Source: Bacillota bacterium
Lineage (GTDB): Bacteria > Bacillota_G > SHA-98 > UBA4971
Direction of reading: 5' to 3'
Assembly (NCBI GenBank): GCA_012512055.1
Contig: JAAZEW010000183.1
Location: forward strand, 13,917-77,916
DNA length: 64,000 nt
The notes below the pieces were generated by a model that saw only the letters and a program-made list of their open reading frames with translations, had not been told where the DNA came from and ran no database searches. Each line of letters opens with the position of its first letter. Position 1 is the first letter of the stretch. The position numbers were made by a program, and so were the translations under genes. Positions 9,155 to 17,710 of this stretch are shown one piece after another.

Positions 9155-9750
9155 TCAACTTTCTCTCCTAACTTCCGTTCTTTGCCGGATAGTAGTCTTC
9201 TGATATTTGAATGATGCTTAAATATGGCTAATCCACCGATAATCGCAGCAAGGACCACATATTCCGGAGGGTAGTGCAATGCATAAGCTGCAAATGGAGC
9301 AAGCACTGCTACGATAATCGAGCCTAGGGACACGTACCTTGTGAGTAATACAACGCCTGCCCACACCGGAACAAGAACCAGAGCCACCATAGGCATGGAG
9401 GCAAGGATGATCCCGCCTCCGACTCCAATGCCTTTACCACCTTGAAATCTCAAGAACACAGAGTATGCACCGCCTAACGCAGCCGCTAAGCCGCACAGTG
9501 CGCCGCACAATGTTCCTTGAGCCAGGATACCCAAATAAACACTTGAGGCCCCTTTCCCCAGATCACAACACAAGACGAGAAGCGCAGGGCCCCGTCCTAA
9601 CACTCTAAGGACATTAGTAGCGCCTATATTACCGCTGCCCTTAGTTCGCACGTCTACACCTGTCAATAGCTTTCCTACAACATACCCGAAAGGAATGGAC
9701 CCTAAAAGATAGCTGAAACCTATTGCTGCCAGAACCCCCACATACTTCAT
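9151..9750 (-). CDS. plsY: Glycerol-3-phosphate acyltransferase PlsY
   Basis: PlsY transfers an acyl group from acyl phosphate to glycerol 3-phosphate, the first step of phosphatidic acid synthesis. The 199-residue integral membrane protein has the family loops GSIPFGYVVGK, GSGNIGATNVLR and FQGGKGIGVGGG, which form the active site between membrane helices. It overlaps gpsA, whose product supplies the glycerol 3-phosphate. PlsC at 17087-17710 would do the second acylation. Confidence 0.96.
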   Translation of the reverse strand: MKYVGVLAAIGFSYLLGSIPFGYVVGKLLTGVDVRTKGSGNIGATNVLRVLGRGPALLVLCCDLGKGASSVYLGILAQGTLCGALCGLAAALGGAYSVFLRFQGGKGIGVGGGIILASMPMVALVLVPVWAGVVLLTRYVSLGSIIVAVLAPFAAYALHYPPEYVVLAAIIGGLAIFKHHSNIRRLLSGKERKLGEKVE

Positions 9751-9770
9751 GATTTCTCCTCCGTTCCTGT

Positions 9771-11096
9771 CTATCCTCTTTTCCGGAGCAGGAATCTCAA
9801 CGGAGCCCCTTGGAAGTCAAAGGACTCCCTTAAAGTGTTTTCCAGGTAGCGTCTGTAGGAGAAAGTCATTAGATTAGGATAATTCGTAAAGAGGGCAAAG
9901 GACGGCGGGCTTGTTGATACCTGGGTGCCATAGAATATCTTCATTTGCCTGCCTTTGTCTTGGGGTGGTGCCACTCTGAATTGGGCTTCTTTCAACACCT
10001 CATTCAGAACAGGAGTGTCGATGCGCCTTCTGTGGTTCGAAGCCACTTTCTCCGCAACCTCCATTAATGTGGAAATCCCCTGGTTGTTAAGGGCAGACAC
10101 GAAAAGAACAGGCACGTATGATATGAACGCCATTTCGCTCCTTACACGCTGTTCAAAATGAGCTCTCCCTTGCTTGCCCCCTTTAAGCAGATCACATTTG
10201 TTTGCCACAATAATCATGCCTTGACCTGCTTCTTCCACGTATCCCGCAATTCTTGCGTCCTGCGAGACAGGCATCTCCGAGGCATCCAGGACAATGAGAG
10301 CTACATCACACCTGTCTGCTGCGCGAAGCGCACGAAATACACTATAGCGTTCTACAGGGCTGTCAATCTTCGCCATCCGGCGAATCCCGGCAGTGTCGAT
10401 TATCACAAAACGCTTATCGTTCCACACAAAAGGCGTATCCAAAGCATCCCGGGTAGTGCCTGGTATTGGCGTCACTATAGCCCGCTCCTCCCCGAGGATG
10501 CAGTTTACCAGAGAAGACTTGCCCACGTTGGGACGGCCGAGGACCGCCAGTTTTATTGATTCATCTTGAATGTCCCGTTCGTCGGGCAAAGCGGAGGTAT
10601 GTGGCAGGAGTTCAAGGGTTCTGTCAAGCAGGTCCCCTATCCCTATCCCATGAATAGCAGAGACGGGATGAGGCGGGCCAAGGCCTAACGCGTAGAATTC
10701 CACGTGGTGATCGTAACGTGCCCCCTCTGCCTTGTTGGCAACGACTATCACCTTGCGCCCGGACCTCCTTAGGACGTCAGCAACATCATAATCATGGGGC
10801 ATTAAGCCTGAAGCTGTATCTACCACAAACCAAACTACATCAGCTTCACTGATTGCCATGTCAGTCTGAGCAATTGTGAGCTCTCCAATAGAATCTCCGG
10901 CAGGTTCGGCATAGATACCGCCTGTATCTACAAGAGTGAAGGTCCTTCCGCTCCATTCAGCGTGGGCGTAGACTCTGTCCCTTGTAACTCCCGGGGTTTC
11001 CTCGACGATGGCATGGCGAGTGCCTAGGATCCTGTTAAACAGTTGAGACTTGCCCACGTTCGGCCTTCCCACAATAGCCACTATGGAACCATACAC
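9771..11096 (-). CDS. der: Ribosome-associated GTPase Der (EngA)
   Basis: Der is a tandem-GTPase needed for late 50S ribosome assembly. The first G domain has GRPNVGKSQLFN, DTGG and NKAE. The second has GRPNVGKSSLVN, DTAGI and NKCD. A C-terminal KH-like domain ends RFLLRKRG. The length of 441 residues fits. The start is GTG with GGGGTGA upstream. It begins the der-plsY-gpsA cluster and is separated from prsA by 198 bp containing a GC-rich hairpin. Confidence 0.97.
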   Translation of the reverse strand: MYGSIVAIVGRPNVGKSQLFNRILGTRHAIVEETPGVTRDRVYAHAEWSGRTFTLVDTGGIYAEPAGDSIGELTIAQTDMAISEADVVWFVVDTASGLMPHDYDVADVLRRSGRKVIVVANKAEGARYDHHVEFYALGLGPPHPVSAIHGIGIGDLLDRTLELLPHTSALPDERDIQDESIKLAVLGRPNVGKSSLVNCILGEERAIVTPIPGTTRDALDTPFVWNDKRFVIIDTAGIRRMAKIDSPVERYSVFRALRAADRCDVALIVLDASEMPVSQDARIAGYVEEAGQGMIIVANKCDLLKGGKQGRAHFEQRVRSEMAFISYVPVLFVSALNNQGISTLMEVAEKVASNHRRRIDTPVLNEVLKEAQFRVAPPQDKGRQMKIFYGTQVSTSPPSFALFTNYPNLMTFSYRRYLENTLRESFDFQGAPLRFLLRKRG

Positions 11097-11192
11097 TAAA
11101 GGTCACCCCTCTACCATAAACGTAATCCGTTCTGTGATGGGCCTGCCTGTACATACAGTGGCTTAAGTGTCCCGTATGTATTCTTACGACAA

Positions 11193-11213
11193 GAGGAGGG
11201 ACTAGCCCTCCTC
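11193..11213 (-). terminator. GC-rich hairpin between prsA and der
   Basis: Perfect 8-bp inverted repeat GAGGAGGG/CCCTCCTC with a 5-base loop, lying after the prsA stop codon and before der on the transcribed strand. Only a weak T-rich tail follows (TTGTCGT), so termination may be partial. Confidence 0.45.
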
Positions 11214-11294
11214 CTCATAATAACCAACAGCGTCTGCAAAAGCCAGACACAATTCGTCTCATCCAATGACAAAGTCTGACTAAAGAGCAGCAGC

Positions 11295-12203
11295 TCAATA
11301 TGCTATGCTGTAAATAGCGTCTTCCAAGTCTTTGTCGTTAATTTTTATCTGTGCCGCATCTTTCAGTTCACTGAGCACTGCTGATGTAAGCTTCGCCTTC
11401 TGCTTTATGACTTGTTTCCGCACATCATCTTGCACGTTTTCATAAGGCAACAGTCTTTCGGGTTTCTTGTCCTCGACTCTGATTATGTGATAACCGAACA
11501 TGGTCGTAACAGGAGCGCTGGTCTCACCTATACCAAGGCTGAACGCAACTTCTTCAAATGAGGTATCCATGACGCCTCTTTCGAAGAATCCAAGGTCACC
11601 GCCTTTATCTTTTGAGCCCGGATCCGTTGACTTCTCTTTGGCGATTTCGGCAAAATCCTCGCCCATCTCGAGCTGCTTCAGGATACTCTTTGCCGTCTCT
11701 TCATCCTCAACCAGGATATGCCTTGCCTTGACCTGCTCAGGTTCTGTGTACTTATCCTTGTTCTCTTCATAATAGGTTTTCAGCTCTTCTTCTTCCACTG
11801 TTACGTCTTTTGCTGCTATCCCTTCAAGTAACAACGTGCTTCTGATTTGCCCTCTTAGATCGTCAAGAGTCATTCCGTACTGGGATAAGACTTGTTCAAG
11901 GCCGACTGAGGATCCGAACTGGTCTGCCAGCTTGTCCATTTCAGATTGAACTTCCTCATCGGTGACTGTGATATCATGCTGCTTTGCCCCTTGCCTAATG
12001 AGTTCTTCACGCAACAACCCGGCTAGCATCTGGTTGCCGCTTTGCTTCTTCAGAGCATCGTTAAACTGTTTCCACGTGATGTTTGTTGAGTTTACTCTGG
12101 CAACGGCTTTCAGGTCATTATGAATCCACAAGGCTCCAATTATCAAAAGGCCTACAACTACAATGATAGTGATCACTCTTAGTGAGCTCTTACTGTTCAC
12201 CAT
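11295..12203 (-). CDS. Peptidyl-prolyl cis-trans isomerase / foldase, PrsA-SurA type
   Basis: The protein has an N-terminal membrane anchor (about residues 9-28), an SurA/PrsA N-terminal helical region, and a parvulin domain (about 145-240). Parvulin motifs include KARHILVEDEETA, EDFAEIAKEKSTDPGS, KGGDLGFFERG and FGYHIIRVEDK. It should act outside the membrane in folding secreted or wall proteins. No lipobox cysteine is visible, so it looks like an N-terminally anchored foldase. I chose ATG at 12203 because AGGGAGG lies 7 bases upstream; the longer open frame to 12425 comes from repetitive DNA. The upstream region carries unusual repeats. Confidence 0.9.
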   Translation of the reverse strand: MVNSKSSLRVITIIVVVGLLIIGALWIHNDLKAVARVNSTNITWKQFNDALKKQSGNQMLAGLLREELIRQGAKQHDITVTDEEVQSEMDKLADQFGSSVGLEQVLSQYGMTLDDLRGQIRSTLLLEGIAAKDVTVEEEELKTYYEENKDKYTEPEQVKARHILVEDEETAKSILKQLEMGEDFAEIAKEKSTDPGSKDKGGDLGFFERGVMDTSFEEVAFSLGIGETSAPVTTMFGYHIIRVEDKKPERLLPYENVQDDVRKQVIKQKAKLTSAVLSELKDAAQIKINDKDLEDAIYSIAY

Positions 12204-12255
12204 TGGTTCCTCCCTTTTCACGCGCTGCACAAGAACGGGTTCAGTGTACCATACC

Positions 12256-12310
12256 GGGGATCCGGTGTCAACTGCACCCGGGGCCATTACACCCGGGGCC
12301 ATTGCACCCG
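12256..12310. repeat. 15-bp tandem repeat upstream of prsA
   Basis: Two nearly identical 15-bp units of the form RCACCCGGGGCCATT and a third partial unit lie just upstream of the prsA ribosome binding site. They keep one reading frame open on the minus strand, which explains a spurious N-terminal extension of prsA. Confidence 0.7.
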
Positions 12311-12481
12311 AGCCACCCGTCAACCGAGGCACCGAAGTCACGCGGTACCTGAGCCATACGGCACCTGAGGCGGCCGTCACCCGAGCCAACCGAGGTATCC
12401 GAATCACCCAAGGCATCGAAGCCACCCGTCAACCGAGGCACCGAAGTCACGCGGTACCTGAGCCATACGGCACCTGAGGCG
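12311..12481. repeat. 62-bp exact direct repeat, two copies
   Basis: Bases 12311-12372 and 12420-12481 are identical over 62 bp. The 47-bp space between them holds degenerate versions of the same words (CCGAGGC, GCCAACCGAGG). The region is GC-rich and has no supported gene. Two repeats with a related, non-unique spacer do not make a CRISPR array. It may be an expanding simple repeat in the prsA leader. Confidence 0.85.
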
Positions 12482-12490
12482 TCCGAGGCG

Positions 12491-12614
12491 CTAAGTGTGT
12501 GTTTATGAAACCGTTGTTCTCTCCCACATTATGTTAACGCAGCTCGCTTGAATCGCAAAAACCGGTCGCCGTCTTCGGCGAAACCGGCAGCTATTGGAGA
12601 AGTTCAACGGTCTC
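12491..12614 (+). mobile_element. 108-bp inverted-repeat element, copy A, in a degraded outer repeat
   Basis: Bases 12507-12614 form a 108-bp element with ends GAAACCGTTG and CAACGGTCTC. It is nearly identical to the copy at 38787-38894 and matches the reverse complement of 21651-21758. A stable internal hairpin, CGCCG-TCTT-CGGCG, lies near its centre. The 16 bases before it (12491-12506) start CTAAGT, matching the outer repeat end seen at 38771 in the same register. The rest of the outer repeat is not recognisable and no target duplication is visible. It contains no credible gene. Confidence 0.75.
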
Positions 12615-12654
12615 GTGCCGATCCAATTAGTTGCGTCCCGCGAAGCTTACCGGG

Positions 12655-12712
12655 AAGCATGCCTTATATCCCCATAGCTAAAGCCAGGGGCTTCACGGCG
12701 CGCGCGGTAAGT
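12655..12712 (-). mobile_element. Possible relic of an IS200/IS605 right end
   Basis: On the minus strand the segment reads GTGAAGCCCCTGGCTTTAGC then TATGGGGATAT. This resembles the hairpin at the right end of IS200/IS605 elements, where tnpB and its guide RNA end. No tnpA or tnpB frame is present, so at most a fragment remains. The alternative is a spoIIP transcription terminator, though there is no T-run after the hairpin. Confidence 0.4.
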
Positions 12713-12736
12713 CACGGACGAACAATTTTCCCCGGC

Positions 12737-13840
12737 TCACTGCCTTTGGCGCTTCCGGGAGCTGACCCAAATGTAGCCTGCGCTGCCTGCAATGATTATG
12801 CCGACAATCCATGCTATGGTTCTGCCGGGAGAGCCTGGCTGAAGACCGCTTGCAGATTTGGCTGTCGATATTACGGGCGTAACTGCTGATGCGAAAATGG
12901 CTACAGCTCTTTCCGCTTCTTCCAGGTTGTTAGTGTGTGCACCTACTTCCATTAATGCGGCTCTCGGCAACATATCTTGATTGTAATTCCCCTGGGCCCA
13001 CAGAATCCCCTTAATCAGGCCGGGCGCTTGGGAATCCGCAGATGATTTCAGCTTCTTTGCGAAGGTGAGATTCTGCCCTCTGGTCTGGTTTTGCTGACCA
13101 ATGACCAGTGTTATTTTGGTTACGTCCTCCCCTTTTACACTGGTTCTATAGACTTCAGGAGGAACAGCGTCTCTGTGAATGTCAAAAGCGGCAACAGGCC
13201 GCTGTTTCAGCAACTGGGCCAAAGTCCGCCTTGAACGCGTGTATGCGCCGCCATCATGGGGATTGTGATTATCAGTTGACCTTACCACATCAAAACCATG
13301 TTTCTTAAGAGCCTGCTCAAATGCGGCGGCAACCTTGTAGACATCACCCCAATCCTTTGTCGGCGTGCCGCTGGAAGGCGCATAGGATTCATCGCTGTGC
13401 GTATTGTAGAGCACGACTGTCTTGCCTGTTTGCTGCTGCGCGGCTAGGAATAGCTGACTGATACTTCTACCAATAGTAGTTGCAATACCTGATAAAACAG
13501 ACAGTATACTTCCTCGGGAAGCTTCATTCCCGTCATCCGGTGTAACCGCTTCCGTGAATTGCGCGCGGGCTGTCTGTCCATCAATCCTGACAACTTCATA
13601 AGCCCTGTTGTCTTCATTAATAAACACGTCTCCGGGAAGAAGCACGATCGCAGTATGAAATATCTCATTGTCAGCTTCATCAACAAGAGTGAAGTAACCC
13701 TCACTCAGCTCATGTTCTGCAAATGCAGCTCCTTGTAGCAGCAAACCAGATACTAAAGTAGCGATAGCGGTGATTAGGAGAGCTGCACGTAAGAGGCGAC
13801 TTCTTTGACTGCAGTGACATTTATGCCCAATGCAGGCCAT
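12737..13840 (-). CDS. spoIIP: Stage II sporulation protein P (SpoIIP-like amidase/endopeptidase)
   Basis: SpoIIP cleaves peptidoglycan during engulfment, together with SpoIID and SpoIIM. The 367-residue protein has an N-terminal signal/anchor (about 20-42) and an amidase_3-like domain with VVLYNTHSDESYAPSSG, YTRSRRTLAQLL, FDIHRDA and LMEVGAHTNNLEEAERA. Histidine and glutamate residues in these motifs fit zinc binding. A C-terminal membrane helix (about 340-358) is followed by a basic tail. The start ATG has GGGGG upstream. spoIIM is in this window too (39038-39676), spoIID is not. Confidence 0.92.
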   Translation of the reverse strand: MACIGHKCHCSQRSRLLRAALLITAIATLVSGLLLQGAAFAEHELSEGYFTLVDEADNEIFHTAIVLLPGDVFINEDNRAYEVVRIDGQTARAQFTEAVTPDDGNEASRGSILSVLSGIATTIGRSISQLFLAAQQQTGKTVVLYNTHSDESYAPSSGTPTKDWGDVYKVAAAFEQALKKHGFDVVRSTDNHNPHDGGAYTRSRRTLAQLLKQRPVAAFDIHRDAVPPEVYRTSVKGEDVTKITLVIGQQNQTRGQNLTFAKKLKSSADSQAPGLIKGILWAQGNYNQDMLPRAALMEVGAHTNNLEEAERAVAIFASAVTPVISTAKSASGLQPGSPGRTIAWIVGIIIAGSAGYIWVSSRKRQRQ

Positions 13841-13856
13841 ATGCTCATACCCCCGA

Positions 13857-14552
13857 TTATTCCTCAGACTCTTCGCTCAGTGTTTCCGCTTCATGGCTTA
13901 CAGCTTCCGACACCTTGTCCGCGTTTCCTTTACTGTCAGGTATGTGCCCCCTTTGGAGTCGTTCCATGGTTTCTCCGAATATCTCTGCAAGGCCCACTGC
14001 GATGATCCCGGCAATTATTACTGCATCAAAGGCTCCTGCACCGCCCAGGTTCACGGTGGATGGTATCCGCCTGACTATTACTTCCACGAGATGGGCAATG
14101 TCCAGAAGTACAACGCCTAACACTGCGCCAACAAACGCCGCACGCCTGGATCTACCCAGCAAGTACGCTATCGCGCCTGCTACCAGTCCGAAAACGTATA
14201 TGGAATCGATTATGGTTCTCCCTTCCTCGAACGTGAATACCTTTGATATGGCTACCAGTGCTGCCCCTGTTGCCACCGCAGAAAAAATGCCTCGCCCGGT
14301 CTCAGACGGGGTATCAGCGCGGCTTAACACATATATCGCAATAATCACCGGGATTACTGAGCCCCCAAGATTCAGGCTGATTGTCCAAAGACCGCGATAT
14401 ATGGGAATATCGACGAAGCCTCCTAGAAGAATCAGTAAAACGGCTACCAGGGCTTGTTTGTCATTAAGGTGCATGCGATCGAGAACCCTGTGGGCAAACC
14501 CGAGGAAAACCACGACACTCACCGCAAGCAGCAGAATGAGTCCTACTGTCAT
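13857..14552 (-). CDS. DUF1614-like integral membrane protein
   Basis: The protein begins MTVGLILLLAVSVVVFLGF and has about seven membrane helices across 231 residues. Motifs such as LGGFVDIPIY and NLGGAGAFDAVIIAGIIAVG are like those I associate with DUF1614 proteins; I could not check this against a database. The C-terminus is acidic and soluble. ATG at 14552 has AAGGGGG 7 bases upstream and is preferred over 14639. It follows ispH-rpsA and precedes spoIIP by 16 bases. Function is unknown; cotranscription with spoIIP would be compatible with a sporulation or envelope role. Confidence 0.7.
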   Translation of the reverse strand: MTVGLILLLAVSVVVFLGFAHRVLDRMHLNDKQALVAVLLILLGGFVDIPIYRGLWTISLNLGGSVIPVIIAIYVLSRADTPSETGRGIFSAVATGAALVAISKVFTFEEGRTIIDSIYVFGLVAGAIAYLLGRSRRAAFVGAVLGVVLLDIAHLVEVIVRRIPSTVNLGGAGAFDAVIIAGIIAVGLAEIFGETMERLQRGHIPDSKGNADKVSEAVSHEAETLSEESEE

Positions 14553-14650
14553 GCTAAAGCCCCCTTCGTTCGTGGAAACAGCTTCTCTTCCACACCCTGG
14601 AAAGTAGCATTTCCCTATCTCAGAAGGGATATTCCGCAAAGGAGTATGAA

Positions 14651-14676
14651 GGCCGATGGTTTGGAAACCATCGGCC
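14651..14676 (-). terminator. Strong hairpin after ispH-rpsA
   Basis: Perfect 12-bp inverted repeat GGCCGATGGTTT/AAACCATCGGCC with a 2-base centre, between the ispH-rpsA stop codon (14739) and the DUF1614-like gene. The tail on the transcribed strand is TTCATACTCCTTT, only moderately T-rich. Likely terminator or processing hairpin. Confidence 0.6.
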
Positions 14677-14738
14677 CGGTGTCAACTGGCATTTACGCCT
14701 GTATCAATCAGCATGCAACGAAGAAAATTCGAATTCCG

Positions 14739-17024
14739 TTACTCCTGGGAGTTCTTAAGAATATCGCCAAAGACATCACCGATCGTAAGCCCCTGGCTTT
14801 CCGACTTATCGGCATATTTCCTATAAACCTTCTTCTCCTCTTCAGATTGAGCTTCTTTCAGGCTCAACCCGATGCGATGGTCCCTCGGCCTTACACTGAT
14901 GACCTTTACAGCTATCTCATCCCCGGGGCTGACCACTTCATCAGGCTTCTCAACTCGCCTATCAGCTAATTGTGAGATGTGCACAAGGCCTTCAATCCCA
15001 GGTTCCAACTGGACGAAAGCACCAAAGTCAACTGTCTTGGTGACTGTTCCTTTAACAATGCTACCCACGGGGTACCTTGTGGTAACGTCATCCCATGGAT
15101 CTGGAAGGGTTTGCTTCAGGCCCAACGAAATCCGCTCGCGCTCCCTGTCTACAGCCAGCACCTTCACTCTTATTCGCTCTCCCTCCGAGACTACGTCCCG
15201 GGGATCTTCCGTTCTGGTCCAGGCCATGTCCGAAACGTGTAGAAGGCCTTCTACTCCGTCGCCTATGTCTACAAAAGCGCCGAAATTGACGACACGCCGG
15301 ACAATGCCTTCCACTATTATGCCTTCGTTCAAAGACTCGAGCACGTGTTTCCTGGCTTCAGCCAGTTCCTCTTCTTGCACCTGCCGCGCGGAAAGAACCA
15401 CGTTTTTCTTGTCCCTGTCGGCTTCCAGAACTTTCATTCGGAGGGTTTCCCCTTTCAGCCGGCTGAGATCCTGAATAGGACGGATGCTTGCATGTGAAGC
15501 AGGAATAAAGCCTCTCAGGCCGACGTCCACGACGATGCCGCCTTTGACTACGTCGGTCACTTCGCCTTCAACTATGGCTTCGTTTTCAAGAGCGTCAAAT
15601 ATCCCATCCCAAGCCCTGTCAATATCAGCCTTCCGCTTGGACAGAAGAGGCTCGCCTCCACTGGCTTCGAGTTTTTCGATTAACACCTCTATCCTGTCAC
15701 CTACATTGACTATACCTTCACATGACTGGACCTGCCTTCTGGAGATCTCATTCCTTGGCACTACACCTTCGGACTTAAGTCCAATATCGACAAGGACCCG
15801 CTCGGGTTCGACTGCGACAACAGTGCCTTCAACTATGTCGCCCTCCACAAGTGCCGGCTGGAGCGACATACCCGCAGTCTCTGGCTCCTCCTCTTCAGGC
15901 CCTGTAACATCCGGCTCTTCTTCCCCCTGTGAAGTTTCAGGCTCTTCTTGGTCCACCTGTGAAGTTTCAGGCTCTTCTTGGTCCACCTGTGAAGTTTTGG
16001 GTTCTTCTTGGTCCACCTGTGAAGTCTCAGAATCTTCTTGTGGAACTCCCTTGTCTTCCTGCTCATTATCAACGTGTTCCTGCAAATTTTCGGGACTTTC
16101 CTCCATTTGGTCTTCACTTGCCTCAATGGTTTCAATTTCGTCAATATTTCTTTCGTCAGTAATATCTGTTACCCCCAACTCACTTATCTTCCCTTCGTCC
16201 GGTACGCTCATCCTCTCAACGACCTCCTCGATAACCCAATTCGGCGTCGATGCCCCCGCCGTTAGCCCCACCCTTTCGAGTCCTGAAAAATCCAGGGTAT
16301 CTAAGTCTCCCGGCCCTTCCACCCAGTAGACTTCAGCGCCTTCCGCTTGACAGATTTCCACAAGCCTTCGTGTATTCGCGCTGGTCCGCCCGCCTACCAC
16401 GACCACGGCATCAACTGATCGTGCCAACTTGCGCGCAGCCTCCTGCCTTTTCCAAGTAGCATCGCATATTGTATTGTAGGCCAAAAGCTCCTTCGCCCTT
16501 AAGGCAAGGGCAGCGAGAACCTGGCGGAAAGCCTCGACTGTCTGGGTGGTCTGACAAACAACACCGACCTTGGGCTCGACGAAACCGGATGCTACATCTT
16601 CACCGGTCATGACTACTCTCGCATTATCCCCGGCCCAACCTAACAGACCAACTACCTCTTTGTGTCCTTTGTCACCAACTATGAACACCTGATAACCCTT
16701 ACGATTCAGCGCAGCGGCCCGCTCTTGTGCGCGCTTGACATACGGACAAGTGGCATGGACAACTCTCAGCCCTCGCGTATGCGCTTCGTCAATCACATCA
16801 GGCGGCAGGCCGTGCGACGGCACTATCATACAGCCGTCTGAGATCTCGTTTAAATCGGATACCGGAATAACCCCTGTTTCTTTCAGCTTGGCGATGACTT
16901 GAGGATTGTGGACCAAGGGGCCGAGGGTGAAGGCTATACCTTGACTGCCTGCGTTTTCAGCAATTTCAACCGCTCGTTTGACCCCAAAGCAAAACCCGCT
17001 GTGTTCACCAACTACAAGCTGCAA
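14739..17024 (-). CDS. ispH: Fusion: HMBPP reductase (IspH) and ribosomal protein S1
   Basis: Residues 1-278 are IspH, the [4Fe-4S] enzyme that makes IPP and DMAPP in the last step of the MEP isoprenoid pathway. Its three cluster cysteines are C12 (SGFCFG), C93 (HATCPY) and C187 (YNTICDAT). Residues about 393-745 hold four S1 RNA-binding domains, as in clostridial RpsA. The roughly 115-residue linker is acidic and includes three ETSQVDQEEP decapeptide repeats. IspH-S1 fusions are known from Clostridia, so this is not an assembly error. Neighbours plsC and cmk upstream match that synteny. The start ATG has only a weak upstream purine tract. Confidence 0.96.
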   Translation of the reverse strand: MQLVVGEHSGFCFGVKRAVEIAENAGSQGIAFTLGPLVHNPQVIAKLKETGVIPVSDLNEISDGCMIVPSHGLPPDVIDEAHTRGLRVVHATCPYVKRAQERAAALNRKGYQVFIVGDKGHKEVVGLLGWAGDNARVVMTGEDVASGFVEPKVGVVCQTTQTVEAFRQVLAALALRAKELLAYNTICDATWKRQEAARKLARSVDAVVVVGGRTSANTRRLVEICQAEGAEVYWVEGPGDLDTLDFSGLERVGLTAGASTPNWVIEEVVERMSVPDEGKISELGVTDITDERNIDEIETIEASEDQMEESPENLQEHVDNEQEDKGVPQEDSETSQVDQEEPKTSQVDQEEPETSQVDQEEPETSQGEEEPDVTGPEEEEPETAGMSLQPALVEGDIVEGTVVAVEPERVLVDIGLKSEGVVPRNEISRRQVQSCEGIVNVGDRIEVLIEKLEASGGEPLLSKRKADIDRAWDGIFDALENEAIVEGEVTDVVKGGIVVDVGLRGFIPASHASIRPIQDLSRLKGETLRMKVLEADRDKKNVVLSARQVQEEELAEARKHVLESLNEGIIVEGIVRRVVNFGAFVDIGDGVEGLLHVSDMAWTRTEDPRDVVSEGERIRVKVLAVDRERERISLGLKQTLPDPWDDVTTRYPVGSIVKGTVTKTVDFGAFVQLEPGIEGLVHISQLADRRVEKPDEVVSPGDEIAVKVISVRPRDHRIGLSLKEAQSEEEKKVYRKYADKSESQGLTIGDVFGDILKNSQE
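15931..16040. repeat. 30-bp coding tandem repeat in the IspH-S1 linker
   Basis: Three 30-bp units at 15931-15960, 15961-15990 and 15991-16020, the first two identical, with a partial fourth unit. They encode the ETSQVDQEEP decapeptide. Units are a multiple of three, so copy number could change without breaking the frame. Confidence 0.85.
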
Positions 17025-17086
17025 GACCTGTTCTACCTTCTTCCCTATTATCTCCCAACATCACACCAAACTTAACCTAAGGAATT

Positions 17087-17710
17087 CTAAAAGCTCATGA
17101 CCAGCCTCTCTATTTCCTCCATCATGAGATTCGTGATAGCCTCTCTTGGCCTGACGGAGGACTGATTCAGAGGAAGTATCGAGCATACTTCAGCAGGAAT
17201 AATAGGCTTGCCGAATCTTACACCAATATGGCCTGCTTTAGGAAAGACAACGCCTTTCCGCATTATTTTTCCTGTGCCAACGATCCCTACAGGCACCAAA
17301 TAAGCGCCGGTTTTCTCTGCCAGAACCGCTGCCCCGGAGTACGCTTTCTGAAGCCTGCCATCGAGGCTTCTGGTCCCTTCAGGAAATATCCCCAAGACTT
17401 CGCCGTCTCTGAGCACTTCAAGAGCTCGGTGGAATGCGTCCTTGTCGTCTTCCCCACGGCGCACGGGGAAAGCCCCCAGGCTACGAGCTATCATCCTAAG
17501 AAGAGGATTGTCAAACAGTTCGCGTTTTGCCATGAACCGAACAGGCCGATCCATGGCGCATCCTACCACTATAGGATCGAGCATACTCAAGTGGTTCGCC
17601 GCCAGCAGCACGCCTCCCTCGCTTGGAACGTTATCTTTGCCTTCTACTTGCATACGAAAGGCAATTCTCATGACAAATCTGAGAATTGCCCTGATAATCA
17701 CGTAAAACAA
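17087..17710 (-). CDS. plsC: 1-acyl-sn-glycerol-3-phosphate acyltransferase
   Basis: PlsC acylates lysophosphatidic acid to phosphatidic acid at the membrane. The 207-residue protein has the acyltransferase HX4D motif in AANHLSMLDP (about residue 38), the substrate motif FPEGTRS (about 118) and a hydrophobic N-terminus. Its start overlaps the cmk stop region by 13 bases. The cmk-plsC-ispH-rpsA order is common in clostridia. Confidence 0.95.
   Translation of the reverse strand: MFYVIIRAILRFVMRIAFRMQVEGKDNVPSEGGVLLAANHLSMLDPIVVGCAMDRPVRFMAKRELFDNPLLRMIARSLGAFPVRRGEDDKDAFHRALEVLRDGEVLGIFPEGTRSLDGRLQKAYSGAAVLAEKTGAYLVPVGIVGTGKIMRKGVVFPKAGHIGVRFGKPIIPAEVCSILPLNQSSVRPREAITNLMMEEIERLVMSF

Noticed and set aside
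12204..12425. N-terminal extension of prsA
   Set aside because: The frame is open only because of the GC-rich repeats; a strong ribosome binding site and anchor sequence start at 12203.
12311..12481. Possible CRISPR array upstream of prsA
   Set aside because: There are only two long repeats, and the spacer consists of degenerate repeat words. No cas genes are present.
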